The notes beneath the pieces were generated by a model. It did not search any database and was not told the DNA's origin. It saw nothing but the letters and a program-made list of their open reading frames with translations. The position numbers and the translations under genes are program-made. From assembly GCA_951812725.1 (NCBI GenBank), contig OX638330.1:248001-312000 (forward strand): a stretch of DNA of 64,000 bases, given 5' to 3'. Shown here in pieces: positions 26,368-35,507 of this stretch (its first letter is position 1; each line of letters begins with the position of its first letter). Source of the DNA: an uncultured Caldilineaceae bacterium. Lineage in GTDB: Bacteria; Chloroflexota; Anaerolineae; Caldilineales; Caldilineaceae.

Positions 26368-27378
26368 TCACACGTGTCTCTCAACCCGCTGTAAAGTTCC
26401 CGCCTGCGCCGACGCCAACATCGCCTCCACGACGGCAAGATCCTGCAACGCCTCCTGCGGCGAATTCCGGTGCGGCGCGCCGTCCCGCACGGCCGCCAGG
26501 AACGCCGCCAACTCCTCTCGCACGCTGATGAGGACATTGAACTCCTGGCGCTCGCTCTCCTCGCCGCGATTCAGCACAAGCTCGCCGCGCGAGACACGCA
26601 GGCTGCCCTCAGTTCCGCCAATATGAACCGCATCCGTTCCCAGTGTACTGCCGACCGCATACGTGATCAAATAGGTGCCGACTACGCCGCTGGCAAAGCG
26701 CATCGCCGCGCTCATCGTATCCGCCGGCGGCAGGTAGGCTCGATGCGCTGCCGTCAGCGCGCACACACTCTCAATCTCTCCCAAAAGCACGCGCAGACCG
26801 GCAATATGATGCACGCCGCCATCCAGCAGATAGCCGCCCAAAACCTCGCCCGAATTGCGCCAGGTCGTCTGCACATGCGGCGAGTCGGCCTGTACCTGCA
26901 ACTGCAATGACAGGTCGCAGAAAAGGGGTTGACCGATCCGGCCGGCCGCAATCGCCTGCGCCGCCGTATGAAAGGCCTCTTCGTAGCGCCAGTTTTCGCC
27001 CACCATCCACACCTGGTCTGCGTAGGGCCGGCTGCGTGCGATCAGGTGCTGCGCCTCGGTAACCGTCTGCGCGATCGGTTTCTCGCTGAAGACGTGCTTG
27101 CCCGCCGCCAGCGCCTGAGAGACAACCTCCGGCAACATCGGAATCGGCAGAACGATATCGACCGCCTCAACACTCTCGTCCGCCAGCAGCGCAGCGATGT
27201 CTGTATAAATGTCAACAGCGTAAGGGATGGAGTCCGCCACCGTTTCGGCGGATGCCCGCGTGCGGCTGTACACTGCCACAATCTGCGCCGCGTCTCCCAG
27301 TTCCAGCAAAGATGGTGCATGCGCTTTACGCACAAATGTGCCGGCTCCAATCAGAGCAATGCGAACCGGTCTACCCAT
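26368..27378 (-). CDS. Gfo/Idh/MocA-family NAD(P)-dependent oxidoreductase
   Basis: The 336-residue protein has the family fold: an N-terminal Rossmann domain (RIALIGAGTFVRKAHAPSL, ~5-23) with the EKPIA signature (KHVFSEKPIAQTV, ~92-104), then the alpha/beta dimerisation domain with DGGVHHIAGLRVLLG, where the HH pair marks the usual catalytic region. Substrates in this family are sugars, inositols or amino-sugars and cannot be read from sequence. It stands alone on the minus strand, divergent from the MTA-phosphorylase-like gene and next to MITE copy 3. Confidence 0.92.
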   Translation of the reverse strand: MGRPVRIALIGAGTFVRKAHAPSLLELGDAAQIVAVYSRTRASAETVADSIPYAVDIYTDIAALLADESVEAVDIVLPIPMLPEVVSQALAAGKHVFSEKPIAQTVTEAQHLIARSRPYADQVWMVGENWRYEEAFHTAAQAIAAGRIGQPLFCDLSLQLQVQADSPHVQTTWRNSGEVLGGYLLDGGVHHIAGLRVLLGEIESVCALTAAHRAYLPPADTMSAAMRFASGVVGTYLITYAVGSTLGTDAVHIGGTEGSLRVSRGELVLNRGEESERQEFNVLISVREELAAFLAAVRDGAPHRNSPQEALQDLAVVEAMLASAQAGTLQRVERHV

Positions 27379-27507
27379 CGAATCTCTCCGAGCATGCTGA
27401 TGATGCCGATATCTTCATCCGTTTTGCTATCGCTGGCAACTGATGCTATCGTGGACGCAGATAGCGGCTATCGCAGGATGAGGATTAAGTAGCCGTATTA
27501 TATCACA

Positions 27508-28323
27508 TTGCGTCCGGGGAAACAGTTGAAACCGCTGCTGCTCCTGCTGGCCGTACCGCTTCCACCGCAATCGTTGGAAGCCATCGGCCCTCTCGTCGAA
27601 GAAAGTACAGTCGATACCCAGTACGGAACCGTCGGCCCTCTCGCATTGCGCGGCCGACCGGGCGCCTCATCAGTCTGGATACAACCCTACTATGGCTTGC
27701 CCTCCCGCACCGATCCCCGGGCCACGCTCCACGCTGCGCAGGCGCTGAACGTCAGCCAGATTGTCGCGCTGGATAGCGTCGTCGCCGTCAATCCTATGTT
27801 GGGGCCGGGCCATCCCGTACTGATCACCGATTACATAGACTTTACCCGCCATCAACCGCAGACTTTCTATGAGAATGAGGGCACGGGCGGCCTCAGCCAG
27901 ACCCCGGCTGTCTGTCCCCGCCTGACAGAGGCGCTGTCGCACATCCTGCCGATGGCGCCGGGGGGCGTCTATCTGGGTGTGGATGGCCCCAGGCGGGAGA
28001 CCGCCGCCGAGGCGCACATGTTTCGGACCTGGGGCGCCGACGTTCTCGGCCAGAATCTGGTGCCGGAGATCGGGCTTGCGAAGGAAGTGGGCATCTGCTT
28101 CGCCGGACTTGCTATTGTTGACGAAATCAGCGCTGAGCGGCCGCCCGCGTCTGCCCAGGCGACGGACTACAGAGGGTTGGAGGCTGTGGTGCAGGCGCTT
28201 TCCACTCTCTCGCAATCGGTGGAGGCCGACGCCTTCTGCGACTGCGGTGGACAATCTGACCGGCGCCAAGCAGCCGGAGAGCCAGGCGCAGACAGGCATA
28301 CCGGTCAGGCGCCCATTCGATGA
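27508..28323 (+). CDS. S-methyl-5'-thioadenosine phosphorylase-like (PNP family) protein
   Basis: The 271-codon frame resembles phosphorylases that cleave methylthioadenosine or purine nucleosides: LHAAQALNVSQIVALDSVVAVNP, then HPVLITDYIDFTRHQPQTFYEN and CPRLTEAL. It also has GVDGPRRETAAEAHMFRTWGADVLGQNLVPEIGLAKEVGICFAGLAIV, the best family match. The late TDYRGLE fits the base-binding Asp. The phosphate-binding N-terminal loop is not convincing, so activity is uncertain. The start is unclear: the first codon used is TTG with no RBS. It overlaps the next gene by 4 bases (ATGA). Confidence 0.72.
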   Translation: MRPGKQLKPLLLLLAVPLPPQSLEAIGPLVEESTVDTQYGTVGPLALRGRPGASSVWIQPYYGLPSRTDPRATLHAAQALNVSQIVALDSVVAVNPMLGPGHPVLITDYIDFTRHQPQTFYENEGTGGLSQTPAVCPRLTEALSHILPMAPGGVYLGVDGPRRETAAEAHMFRTWGADVLGQNLVPEIGLAKEVGICFAGLAIVDEISAERPPASAQATDYRGLEAVVQALSTLSQSVEADAFCDCGGQSDRRQAAGEPGADRHTGQAPIR

Positions 28324-29006
28324 AAATTTCCCAACTCTACGACCAGTTGGAACTGTATAGTGAAGGCGACCCACCTTCCCACTCGCTCTTTGTCCTGGCG
28401 CGCCTGCTCGGTACACCCGACAGGCTGCTGATCATCGACCCGCCGTCTGATGTCGGCACACGCTTCGATGTGGCTGAAGAAACGGCGACTCTCTTCACCA
28501 GTGCCGACCGCGATGTCGGACTGCAGCGCGTTGAAACTCGCCCGGGCGGCGTAGCCCACATCAATGTCGGCCAGCACCTGCTGGACATCTACTCCCAGCA
28601 GCATGCTAACCTGGTCTACTTCCCGGCAATGGGGATACTATGTGGGGGTGCTTTTGGCAGCGATCTTACGCTGCCGGAGCTGGGGCAGGATTCTGACGGC
28701 GAGGATGAAATTGAGAGCCTGCGCCTTCTGGCACGCCTGGTGAAGGGACGACGCCTACAACTGTACATTCCCCGCATCGGTTCCGTCTCGTCGGACAAGG
28801 TGGAAGTGATGGGGCGGCTGGCCGCCGACGTCGGCTATCTCCATGGACTTCGGCGGACCGTATCCCAGGCGGCTGCGGAGAACTCTTTCTGGAGCCGGTC
28901 AGAGGAGATTGCCGAATCCCTTCTGCCCGAAAATCGCCGCACACCTGCCGCCGTTGCCACCCACCGGCAGAACATCGAACGTCTTTACAACGCAACTCTG
29001 GGGTGA
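28320..29006 (+). CDS. Hypothetical protein, possibly a degenerate metallo-beta-lactamase-fold protein
   Basis: The 228-residue product is translationally coupled to the phosphorylase-like gene by an ATGA overlap. The order of segments (LLIIDPPSDVG, ETRPGGVAHINVGQHLLDIYSQQHANLVYFPAMGILCGGAFGSDLTLP, then LARLVKGRRLQLYIPRIGS) is like an MBL-fold hydrolase. The metal-binding HxHxDH and GD/GH residues are missing, so a metal-dependent hydrolase activity is not supported. The pairing suggests a shared function with the upstream protein. Confidence 0.6.
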   Translation: MKISQLYDQLELYSEGDPPSHSLFVLARLLGTPDRLLIIDPPSDVGTRFDVAEETATLFTSADRDVGLQRVETRPGGVAHINVGQHLLDIYSQQHANLVYFPAMGILCGGAFGSDLTLPELGQDSDGEDEIESLRLLARLVKGRRLQLYIPRIGSVSSDKVEVMGRLAADVGYLHGLRRTVSQAAAENSFWSRSEEIAESLLPENRRTPAAVATHRQNIERLYNATLG

Positions 29007-29025
29007 GGTGTCGTTTCCATCAGAT

Positions 29026-29418
29026 TTATTCCACGCCACTGAATTGCGACTGAACCTGCGTCAGCAAGGCTTCCACGAGGCACAGGCCTGCCCGCCGGTC
29101 AAGTGGCGCTTTATCAGCCCCGATGGCTTCGTAGCGGAACTGAACAGCATAGGGCGTGTATTCGATAAGCGCCAAAAAGGCCGACGCGGCGACGCCTCGT
29201 TCTTTGATGAGATTGAATAGCAATTCAAGATCATGTGTTAGAGGGTATGTTTCGCCCAACAGTGCCAACCATGCCTTGACCAATTTCTCGCTAGCCTGTT
29301 GCACATGGAAGCCGAAGATTTCATCGGCGAAAACGGAGGCATCGCTCATGCCCCTCAGGGCTTCGACATCCCTCTTCGAGGCCTCCACTAACAGGTGGGC
29401 GCATTTAACGTCGCTCAT
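29026..29418 (-). CDS. HEPN-domain protein (probable toxin-side partner of MNT protein)
   Basis: The 130-residue protein resembles COG2250-type HEPN proteins: an all-helical fold with FGFHVQQASEKLVKAWLALLGETYPLTHDLELLFNLI at residues ~35-71. HEPN proteins paired with minimal nucleotidyltransferases are often RNases or targets of AMPylation. The canonical RX4-6H RNase motif is not clear here. The ATG at 29418 overlaps the end of the MNT gene by 14 bases, so the two are co-translated. Confidence 0.85.
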   Translation of the reverse strand: MSDVKCAHLLVEASKRDVEALRGMSDASVFADEIFGFHVQQASEKLVKAWLALLGETYPLTHDLELLFNLIKERGVAASAFLALIEYTPYAVQFRYEAIGADKAPLDRRAGLCLVEALLTQVQSQFSGVE

Positions 29419-29740
29419 AGAGTACACGTCCTTCTCGCAGCGCCCGCGCCAGCACATGATTGAGGGAATCGCGCCAATACTCGACCTCGTCGCGGCTATA
29501 GAGCAAAATGTCTTTGGCAACGCCGAATCCTGCCAGGGTGTGATAGAGACGGACAGTTTCCAGACGCCGGCTCCTCTGCTGACCAAATGGCTCAGATTCC
29601 ACCACGACCAGATCTACGTCCGACCCTGCTCGCGCGTCACCTCGTGCGCGCGAGCCAAAGAGGATGATCTGATCGGGATCCACCTCCTCCACAATCTTCT
29701 GTACCATTCGGTCTAAGAGTGTATCTGACACTTGGGCCAT
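29405..29740 (-). CDS. Minimal nucleotidyltransferase (MNT domain), antitoxin-type partner
   Basis: The 111-residue product has the polymerase-beta-like nucleotidyltransferase core: LFGSRARGDARAGSDVDLVVVE, giving GS at 29-30 and the metal-binding DxD at 41-43. In MNT-HEPN (MntA-HepT-like) systems the MNT protein neutralises the HEPN partner by transferring AMP groups. The downstream HEPN gene overlaps by 14 bases, the standard arrangement. GGAGA lies 9 bases before the ATG. Confidence 0.88.
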   Translation of the reverse strand: MAQVSDTLLDRMVQKIVEEVDPDQIILFGSRARGDARAGSDVDLVVVESEPFGQQRSRRLETVRLYHTLAGFGVAKDILLYSRDEVEYWRDSLNHVLARALREGRVLYERR

Positions 29741-29847
29741 TTTTGAGTCTCCGTGCGTCGCACATCCTGCCCCGCAACGATCCTTCTCTTACCGGCGCCG
29801 ACATTCGCTGTGAATTCAGGCTTCTTGCGCTACAGTCCCCGAGCCTT

Positions 29848-30936
29848 TCATTCCCTCCCGCCTCCGAACAGAGTCCTCTGCTCCGGCGAATCCGGGTAGG
29901 CCGCGCCGATGTGATCGTAAGCCGCTTTCGTGGCCATACGCCCGCGCGGCGTGCGATCCAGAAATCCCAATTGGAGCAGATAAGGCTCTACCACATCCAT
30001 TATCGTGTCGTCCTCTTCACTGATGCTGGCTGCCAGCGTCCCCAGCCCAACCGGACCGCCGCTGAACTTGCCGACAATCGCATCCAACACCCGCCTGTCC
30101 AGATCATCCAGCCCCAGATTGTCGATCTCATGAACGGCCAGCGCCTCACCGGCCAGGGCCACCGTAATGTTGCCGTCCGCCCGCACCTGGGCATAGTCGC
30201 GCACACGCCGCAACAGCCGCAAGGCCACACGCGGCGTTCCCCTGGACCGGCGCGCGATTTCGGAAGCGCCGGCGCCGTCGATAGGCGTTTCGAGCATTTC
30301 CGCGGCACGGAGGATTATCGTTTCCAGTGCCTCCCGGCTGTAAAAGTCAAAGCGTTCGACAACACCGAACCGGGCGCGCAAAGGCGCCGTCATCAGGGCC
30401 AGCCGCGTGGTCGCGCCGATGACGGTAAACCGGGGCAGCTTAAGGCGAATGCTGCGCGCGCTCGGACCGCTGCCGACCGTGATGTCGAGCACGAAATCTT
30501 CCATCGCCGGGTAAAGGATCTCCTCGACCACGCGGCCCAAGCGGTGGATTTCGTCAACAAAAAGAATGTCCCCTTTGCGCATATTTGTGAGGATGGCCGC
30601 CAGATCGCCAGCCTTTTCGATTGCCGGCCCCGACGTCGGTTTGAGATTGCCCTGGATCTCATGCGCAAGAATGTGGCTGAGCGTGGTCTTGCCAAGCCCC
30701 GGCGGACCATATAAGAGTACATGATCCAAGGCCTCGCCGCGCTGACGCGCCGCCTGCACAAGAATACGCATCTTCTCGCGCAACCTCTCCTGACCAACCA
30801 TTTCGTCCAGGCTCTTGGGACGCAACGCATAGTCGACGCGGCCGTCTTCGGTCTGCCTTTCGCCGGAAATCTCCCTCCTGCTCAGTCCTGAGAGTCTCTG
30901 GGCGTTGCTCTGTGCTGCGCTGCGTTCATCAGCCAT
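29848..30936 (-). CDS. ruvB: Holliday junction branch-migration ATPase RuvB
   Basis: RuvB hexamers drive branch migration with RuvA. The ~362-residue product has [14 protein letters not shown], Walker [13 protein letters not shown], Walker [16 protein letters not shown], sensor 1 [20 protein letters not shown] and the winged-helix C-terminus [15 protein letters not shown]. The N-terminal ~30 residues are unconserved. Starts at 30936, 30948 (ATG) or 30960 (TTG) are all possible with no clear RBS; 30936 is chosen. ruvA and ruvC are not adjacent. Confidence 0.95.
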   Translation of the reverse strand: MADERSAAQSNAQRLSGLSRREISGERQTEDGRVDYALRPKSLDEMVGQERLREKMRILVQAARQRGEALDHVLLYGPPGLGKTTLSHILAHEIQGNLKPTSGPAIEKAGDLAAILTNMRKGDILFVDEIHRLGRVVEEILYPAMEDFVLDITVGSGPSARSIRLKLPRFTVIGATTRLALMTAPLRARFGVVERFDFYSREALETIILRAAEMLETPIDGAGASEIARRSRGTPRVALRLLRRVRDYAQVRADGNITVALAGEALAVHEIDNLGLDDLDRRVLDAIVGKFSGGPVGLGTLAASISEEDDTIMDVVEPYLLQLGFLDRTPRGRMATKAAYDHIGAAYPDSPEQRTLFGGGRE

Positions 30937-31047
30937 GCTATAATCCATTTGGAATTGCAAGAACGATTGTGCTAAAGATAGTATACCAAAGGGGGAGTTG
31001 GAACAAAACAGCGTATAATTACCCTACGCCCTGAACGCATCTGCCTA

Positions 31048-31076
31048 TTGACGGAACGAACAAAAGCTGCTATAAC
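31048..31076 (+). promoter_or_regulatory. Promoter of the DksA/TraR-type gene
   Basis: TTGACG (31048-31053) and TATAAC (31071-31076) are separated by 17 bases, a near-consensus sigma-70 promoter. The predicted start near 31083 gives a leader of about 40 bases. Confidence 0.75.
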
Positions 31077-31121
31077 ATTTCCCACATTTTCTACTGTTTC
31101 CGCAAATGATAAGGAACTGTT

Positions 31122-31499
31122 ATGCCGAAAAAGTCAACAACAGACCAGAAAAGACTGCTTGCCAACCTTGAACAAGTTAACGAAGAGTTGGAACATCTGC
31201 GAAATCTGATGCAAGGTGAAGTGGACGTTGAATTGGACGAAGGCGATACCGAAATTGTCGAGCGAGAAAAAACTGCCGCTCTGATCGTCGTCCTGGAGCG
31301 TCGTCAGAAGGACATCGAACACGCCCTGCGAGTGATCGACATGGGGCAGTATGGTATCTGCGAACGCTGCGGCGATGAGATCCCCCCGGCGCGCTTGGAA
31401 GTCAAACCTGACGCAACCCTGTGCATGGACTGCCAGCGAGAAGTCGAATCGATAAATCGTCGCAGCCGGTCCCCGCGCGCGGCGCCGGCCCGCTGGTAG
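31122..31499 (+). CDS. DksA/TraR-family C4 zinc-finger protein
   Basis: The 125-residue protein has a coiled-coil-like helical hairpin (residues ~5-85, acidic turn DVELDEGDTEIVE) and a C-terminal C4 zinc finger (CERCGDEIPPARLEVKPDATLCMDC, ~87-111), the layout of DksA/TraR/YteA proteins. In proteobacteria these bind the RNA polymerase secondary channel. Without the DxxDxA tip motif a DksA-like effect on transcription is not assured. AAGGA lies 6-7 bases upstream of the ATG. upp follows 53 bases downstream. Confidence 0.9.
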   Translation: MPKKSTTDQKRLLANLEQVNEELEHLRNLMQGEVDVELDEGDTEIVEREKTAALIVVLERRQKDIEHALRVIDMGQYGICERCGDEIPPARLEVKPDATLCMDCQREVESINRRSRSPRAAPARW

Positions 31500-31552
31500 C
31501 TGGAACCCGCGAAGGCGGCAAATAATAATTTCCGACTGAACAAGGGAACCGC

Positions 31553-32209
31553 ATGCCGACTAACCTGTATGTGTCCGACCATCCACTGGTAAGGCACAAG
31601 ATTACGCAACTTCGCGACGCGTCCACCGACTTTCGTCAGTTTCGTTCCATCGTCGCCGAACTGTCAATGATCCTGGCCTACGAAGCAACGGCCGACCTGG
31701 ATACAAAGACAGTGGAGGTGCAGACACCTCTCACGACCACCACCGGCAGCAAATTCGACGAACGCGTCGGCTTGGTCCCGATCCTGCGCGCCGGCCTGGG
31801 CATGGTCGACGGAATGCTCAGTTTAATCCCCCAGGCCGAGGTCTGGCATCTGGGCTTCTACCGCGACGAGGAAACACTGCAACCGGTAATCTACTACAAT
31901 AAACTCCCCGCCGATCTCTCCACCCACACCTGTTTCGTGCTCGACCCCATGCTGGCGACAGGCGGCTCTGCGCTGGCCGCCGTCGACATCCTCAAGCTTC
32001 GAGGCGTCACCCGTGTCAAGTTTGTCGGTTTGCTGGCCGCGCCGGAGGGGATCGACGCGCTGCAAGGCGCCCATCCCGATATCGCCGTGCATGTGGCGGC
32101 CGTCGATGAACGCCTGACAAACGCAAATGACGCCCCCGCTGGATTCCCGCCCGGATTCATCTGGCCCGGTCTGGGCGATGCAGGGGACCGGCAATTCGGC
32201 ACCAGTTAG
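31553..32209 (+). CDS. upp: Uracil phosphoribosyltransferase
   Basis: Upp converts uracil and PRPP into UMP for pyrimidine salvage. The 218-residue product has [11 protein letters not shown] (~12-22), [12 protein letters not shown] (~76-87), YYNKLP, and the PRPP loop [17 protein letters not shown] (~129-145). The C-terminal [13 protein letters not shown], the uracil-binding GDxGDR region, is intact. Length is typical. Confidence 0.97.
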   Translation: MPTNLYVSDHPLVRHKITQLRDASTDFRQFRSIVAELSMILAYEATADLDTKTVEVQTPLTTTTGSKFDERVGLVPILRAGLGMVDGMLSLIPQAEVWHLGFYRDEETLQPVIYYNKLPADLSTHTCFVLDPMLATGGSALAAVDILKLRGVTRVKFVGLLAAPEGIDALQGAHPDIAVHVAAVDERLTNANDAPAGFPPGFIWPGLGDAGDRQFGTS

Positions 32210-32234
32210 ACCAGTCTACAGTTCAGAAGAGCAA

Positions 32235-32260
32235 CCTGGGCTCCGTTTTCGGAGTCCCGG
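32235..32260. terminator. Hairpin in convergent upp/fucosidase junction
   Basis: CCTGGGCTCCG (32235-32245) and CGGAGTCCCGG (32250-32260) form a stem of about ten pairs with one bulged T and a TTTT loop, between two convergent genes only 51 bases apart. There is no T-tract on either side, so it is a candidate rather than a clear terminator. Confidence 0.45.
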
Positions 32261-33625
32261 CTAATGCAGCGCTATCACCGTCGCCGCTTCGTCCGGCGCA
32301 CTGTCCGGCCCGCTGACGACAAGCGTGTTCCCGCTCTCGTGGACAGGAAGCGTTGTGCCTCCCGCTAGCAGTCGCGCGCCTTGCGCGGTCACCCCTTCGA
32401 CCCGAATCTGCCCGCCGGGCGGCCAGTCAAAGATATGGAGGTAGGTAACGCCCTCCTTGCTGGTCGTGCGCAGGTCCGCCCTTCCCTGGATGGGGCCCGG
32501 CTGCGTGCCGTAGATCGCTTCGCCGTTTACCTCCAGCCAGCGACCCATCGCCTCCAGGCGCTCAACGCTCACCTGGGGAATGACACCCTCCCCGGTGGGG
32601 CCGACATTCAACAGGTAGTTGCCACCTTTGCTGACGATATCGACCAGCTTGCGGATCAGGTCGACACTGGACTTCCAGTTGTGATCGTTCAGCTTATAGG
32701 ACCAACTGTCGTTGAGCGTGGCCGGCGTCTCCCAGTCCAGGTCCAGGACTGTTTCGGGGATGCGGTTATCGCCGGCCGTGGCATAGTCGCCCAGCGCGTT
32801 GCCCAGCCGCCCGCAGACCAGGCAGTCCGGCTGCAACTGGTTGCACAACTCCAACAGGGACCGGCTCTGCTCCTCTGAGATCCCCTTGGGCGTATCAAAC
32901 CAGATGATGCCGATCGGTCCGTAATTGGTCAGAAGCTCCCGTACATGGGGCTTCACATATTCTTCGATATATCCGGCGAAATCCTTCTCCGCCGGGTCGA
33001 AGTCCCAGTCGTTGCCGTCCCCGTCGGGGTGATGCCAGTCCTGTGTCTGTGAATAGTAGAAACCCAGTTTGATGTCCTGCGCGTCGCACTCCTCTGCCAG
33101 CTCCTTCAGAATATCTCGCTTGAACGGCGTCGCATCCACCATATCGTAGTCGGTAACCGCCGAGTCGAAGATGCAGAAGCCGTCGTGGTGTTTGGAAGTG
33201 ATCACCAGATACTTCTGTCCGGCCCGTTTTGCCAGCGAGACCCACTCCTTGGCATCAAACTTGACAGGGTTGAACTGCGCGGCCAGCTTCTCATATTCCC
33301 TGACAGGGATTTCCGCCCGATACATCATCCATTCGGCGATACCGGGCCACTCGCGCCCGTTCCAGACGCCGGCGGGAATCGAGTACAGCCCCCAGTGGAT
33401 GAAAAGGCCGAATCTGGCCTCGCGCCACCAGTCCAGGCGCGGGTCGTTGCGAGCGCCGGGCCGTTGGCTCCGGTCCGGCTCCACTTCCGGCCGCGTGACC
33501 TCGAAATCGTATCCCCGCCGCAGAAGCAACAGGGCCATATCCTCCAACGATTCATTCTCTTCAGCAGCCAGGCGCTGGATGCGTTGTACAAAAGTGGAGG
33601 GGATGTTGAGCGTGAGTTCTGGCAC
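32261..33625 (-). CDS. GH29 alpha-L-fucosidase-like protein with ribbon-helix-helix-like N-terminus
   Basis: GH29 enzymes release alpha-L-fucose from glycans by a retaining mechanism. The 454-residue protein has WWREARFGLFIHWGLYSIPAGVW (~66-88), SKHHDGFCIFDS (~144-155) and IIWFDTPKG with the expected nucleophile Asp244. No signal peptide is seen, so it is probably cytoplasmic and acts on imported oligosaccharides. The first 40 residues (ELTLNIPSTFVQRIQRLAAEEN ...) look like a ribbon-helix-helix module, unusual for GH29. The GTG start at 33625 is supported by AGGAGG 6 bases upstream. It is the last gene of the ABC-import operon 33730-37048. Confidence 0.92.
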   Translation of the reverse strand: MPELTLNIPSTFVQRIQRLAAEENESLEDMALLLLRRGYDFEVTRPEVEPDRSQRPGARNDPRLDWWREARFGLFIHWGLYSIPAGVWNGREWPGIAEWMMYRAEIPVREYEKLAAQFNPVKFDAKEWVSLAKRAGQKYLVITSKHHDGFCIFDSAVTDYDMVDATPFKRDILKELAEECDAQDIKLGFYYSQTQDWHHPDGDGNDWDFDPAEKDFAGYIEEYVKPHVRELLTNYGPIGIIWFDTPKGISEEQSRSLLELCNQLQPDCLVCGRLGNALGDYATAGDNRIPETVLDLDWETPATLNDSWSYKLNDHNWKSSVDLIRKLVDIVSKGGNYLLNVGPTGEGVIPQVSVERLEAMGRWLEVNGEAIYGTQPGPIQGRADLRTTSKEGVTYLHIFDWPPGGQIRVEGVTAQGARLLAGGTTLPVHESGNTLVVSGPDSAPDEAATVIALH

Positions 33626-33729
33626 GGTTTGCCTCCTGCGGGCAGTAATCTGTGGTGAACACTGGTCAGCCGCGAATGGCTGATTCCTCAACGCACAGGA
33701 TGCTCGAAGTTAGCCACTGGCCGCTGTAG

Positions 33730-34623
33730 TTAGGCTTGGATTCCGGACAAAATTACTCCGCGGATCATCAACTTCTGGGCGAAGAAGAATACTATTACCA
33801 CCGGAATGACCATGAGAAAAGACATCGCCATCATGTAGGGGACCTGTGTATTGTAAAGCCCTTTGAAGAAGGTGATGCCCAGGGCAAGCGTGTAGTTTTC
33901 CTGGCTTGTGAGGAATATCAGCGGCCCGAAATAATCGTTCCACACGGCCTGAAAAGTGAATACGGAGGTGGTGGCGAGCACCGGCCGCGATAGAGGAATG
34001 AAAATCTGCCAGAGGATGCGCAACCGGTTGGCGCCGTCAATGAGCGCGGCCTCTTCCAGTTCTATCGGAATACCCTTGAAAAACTGGCGCATCAGGAAGA
34101 TGTTGAAAGCGCCCCCGCCGAAAAAGGCCGGTACAGTCAAGGGCAGAAACGTGTCCAGCCAGCCAACGCGATGAAAGCCTACGAACAGTGGAATCAGTGT
34201 AACCGTGCCGGGCAGCATGATCGAGGCCAGGACCATGATGAACCACACGTCTCGCCCAGGGAAGCTGATTCGCGCGAATCCATAGCCGCACAGCGTGGCC
34301 GATATCAAAGTGCCCACCATGACGGAAGCGGTGATTGTCAAGGTATTCACCAGCCAGCGGGTCCACTGCATGCTCTCGTACGTCCACCCTTCCGGGAAGT
34401 TCTGCCAGCGAAATGTCTCTGGGAAAAAGGTGGGAGGGAAGACGTAAATTTCAGCCTGGGTCTTTAGCGATGTCGTGGCCATCCAGAGGAGGGGCAGAAG
34501 GAAAACGCCTGCGCTAACAATCAATATCAGGTATATGAAAAGGATGCGAGAACTCTGCTTCGGCCTGCGCCGCCAGTTCAGGTCAAAAATACCTCTGTAA
34601 ACTTCCTGATCGCTGACCATCAT
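33730..34623 (-). CDS. Carbohydrate ABC transporter permease, MalG type
   Basis: The 297-residue inner-membrane protein has six predicted membrane segments. The ATPase-contact EAA loop reads ELEEAALIDGANRLRILWQIFIPLSRP (~190-216). It is the second permease of a CUT1-type importer. The ATG at 34623 overlaps the upstream permease stop (ATGA) and lies behind GGAGG. A longer open frame to 34743 is rejected. No ATP-binding subunit is adjacent. Confidence 0.93.
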   Translation of the reverse strand: MMVSDQEVYRGIFDLNWRRRPKQSSRILFIYLILIVSAGVFLLPLLWMATTSLKTQAEIYVFPPTFFPETFRWQNFPEGWTYESMQWTRWLVNTLTITASVMVGTLISATLCGYGFARISFPGRDVWFIMVLASIMLPGTVTLIPLFVGFHRVGWLDTFLPLTVPAFFGGGAFNIFLMRQFFKGIPIELEEAALIDGANRLRILWQIFIPLSRPVLATTSVFTFQAVWNDYFGPLIFLTSQENYTLALGITFFKGLYNTQVPYMMAMSFLMVIPVVIVFFFAQKLMIRGVILSGIQA

Positions 34624-35507
34624 TTGACCTCCGCTTCGTAGAAGACCCACAGAGCGGACGAACGAAACACCAGGACTGTCAGTACCAGGACAACAAACAG
34701 CAAGAACCAGGCCATTGCCGACGCCATACCCATCTGCGTCCAATTGAAGGCGCGCTCATAGAGCATGAGGTTATAGAAGTAAGTCGATTTCAGTGGGCCG
34801 CCTGATGTGAGGACAAATGCGTTCATAAAAGTCTGGGAGGCGGCGATAAGGCCCATAACCAGATTGAAAAAGATAGTGGGCGTCATCATCGGAATCGTTA
34901 TGTTGATGAAAAGTTGCAATTCGTTGGCGCCGTCCAACTTGCCCGCCTCGTACAGAGATTCGGGGATTCCCTGCAGCCCGGCAAGGTAAATGATCATGCC
35001 GGCGCCGACCCCCCACAGACTCATCATTACCATCGACGCCAGCGCTGTCTCCGGTTCGGCAAAGAACGAGAACTTGGGAAAGCCCAGGCGCACGAGGACA
35101 GCATTGATCAGACCATAGTCGCGGTTCATGAGCCAGCCCCACAGGATGAGACTGGCGATGGCCGGTACAATGGCGGGCATATAGAAGCTGGTGCGGAAGA
35201 ATGCGATGCCCTTGACGCGCTGGTTGAGGAGGATGGCAAGAACAAAGGCCCCGACCAGTCCCAGCGGTACCGAAGTTCCGGCGTAGATGAGCGTGACCTT
35301 ACAGGCCTGCCAGAAGTTCTTGTCGGAGGTGAACATGATTACATAGTTGCGCAATCCTATCCACTCCGGCGCCCGCAAGAGAGGAAACTTCGTGAAGCTC
35401 ATGTAGAAGGAGGTCAGCATAGGGCCAATCGTGAAAATTATCAGCCCTAGTACGACGGGGCTGATAAAAAGATAGCCCTGGACTGTGTCCCGCATGCGAC
35501 TGTTCAT
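34620..35507 (-). CDS. Carbohydrate ABC transporter permease, MalF/UgpA type
   Basis: This 295-residue permease has an N-terminal membrane segment near 10-30, the EAA loop SLYEAGKLDGANELQLFINITIPMMTP near 185-211 and about six membrane helices. It lies 167 bases downstream of the binding-protein gene and overlaps the next permease by four bases, so the two permeases are coupled as a heterodimer. Confidence 0.93.
   Translation of the reverse strand: MNSRMRDTVQGYLFISPVVLGLIIFTIGPMLTSFYMSFTKFPLLRAPEWIGLRNYVIMFTSDKNFWQACKVTLIYAGTSVPLGLVGAFVLAILLNQRVKGIAFFRTSFYMPAIVPAIASLILWGWLMNRDYGLINAVLVRLGFPKFSFFAEPETALASMVMMSLWGVGAGMIIYLAGLQGIPESLYEAGKLDGANELQLFINITIPMMTPTIFFNLVMGLIAASQTFMNAFVLTSGGPLKSTYFYNLMLYERAFNWTQMGMASAMAWFLLFVVLVLTVLVFRSSALWVFYEAEVK

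Noticed and set aside
30934..31019. Divergent promoter pair between ruvB and the DksA-type gene using TATAAT at 31014 and TATACT at 30980
   Set aside because: Neither -10 has an acceptable -35 at 16-18 bases. The 31048-31076 promoter is much better for the plus-strand gene.
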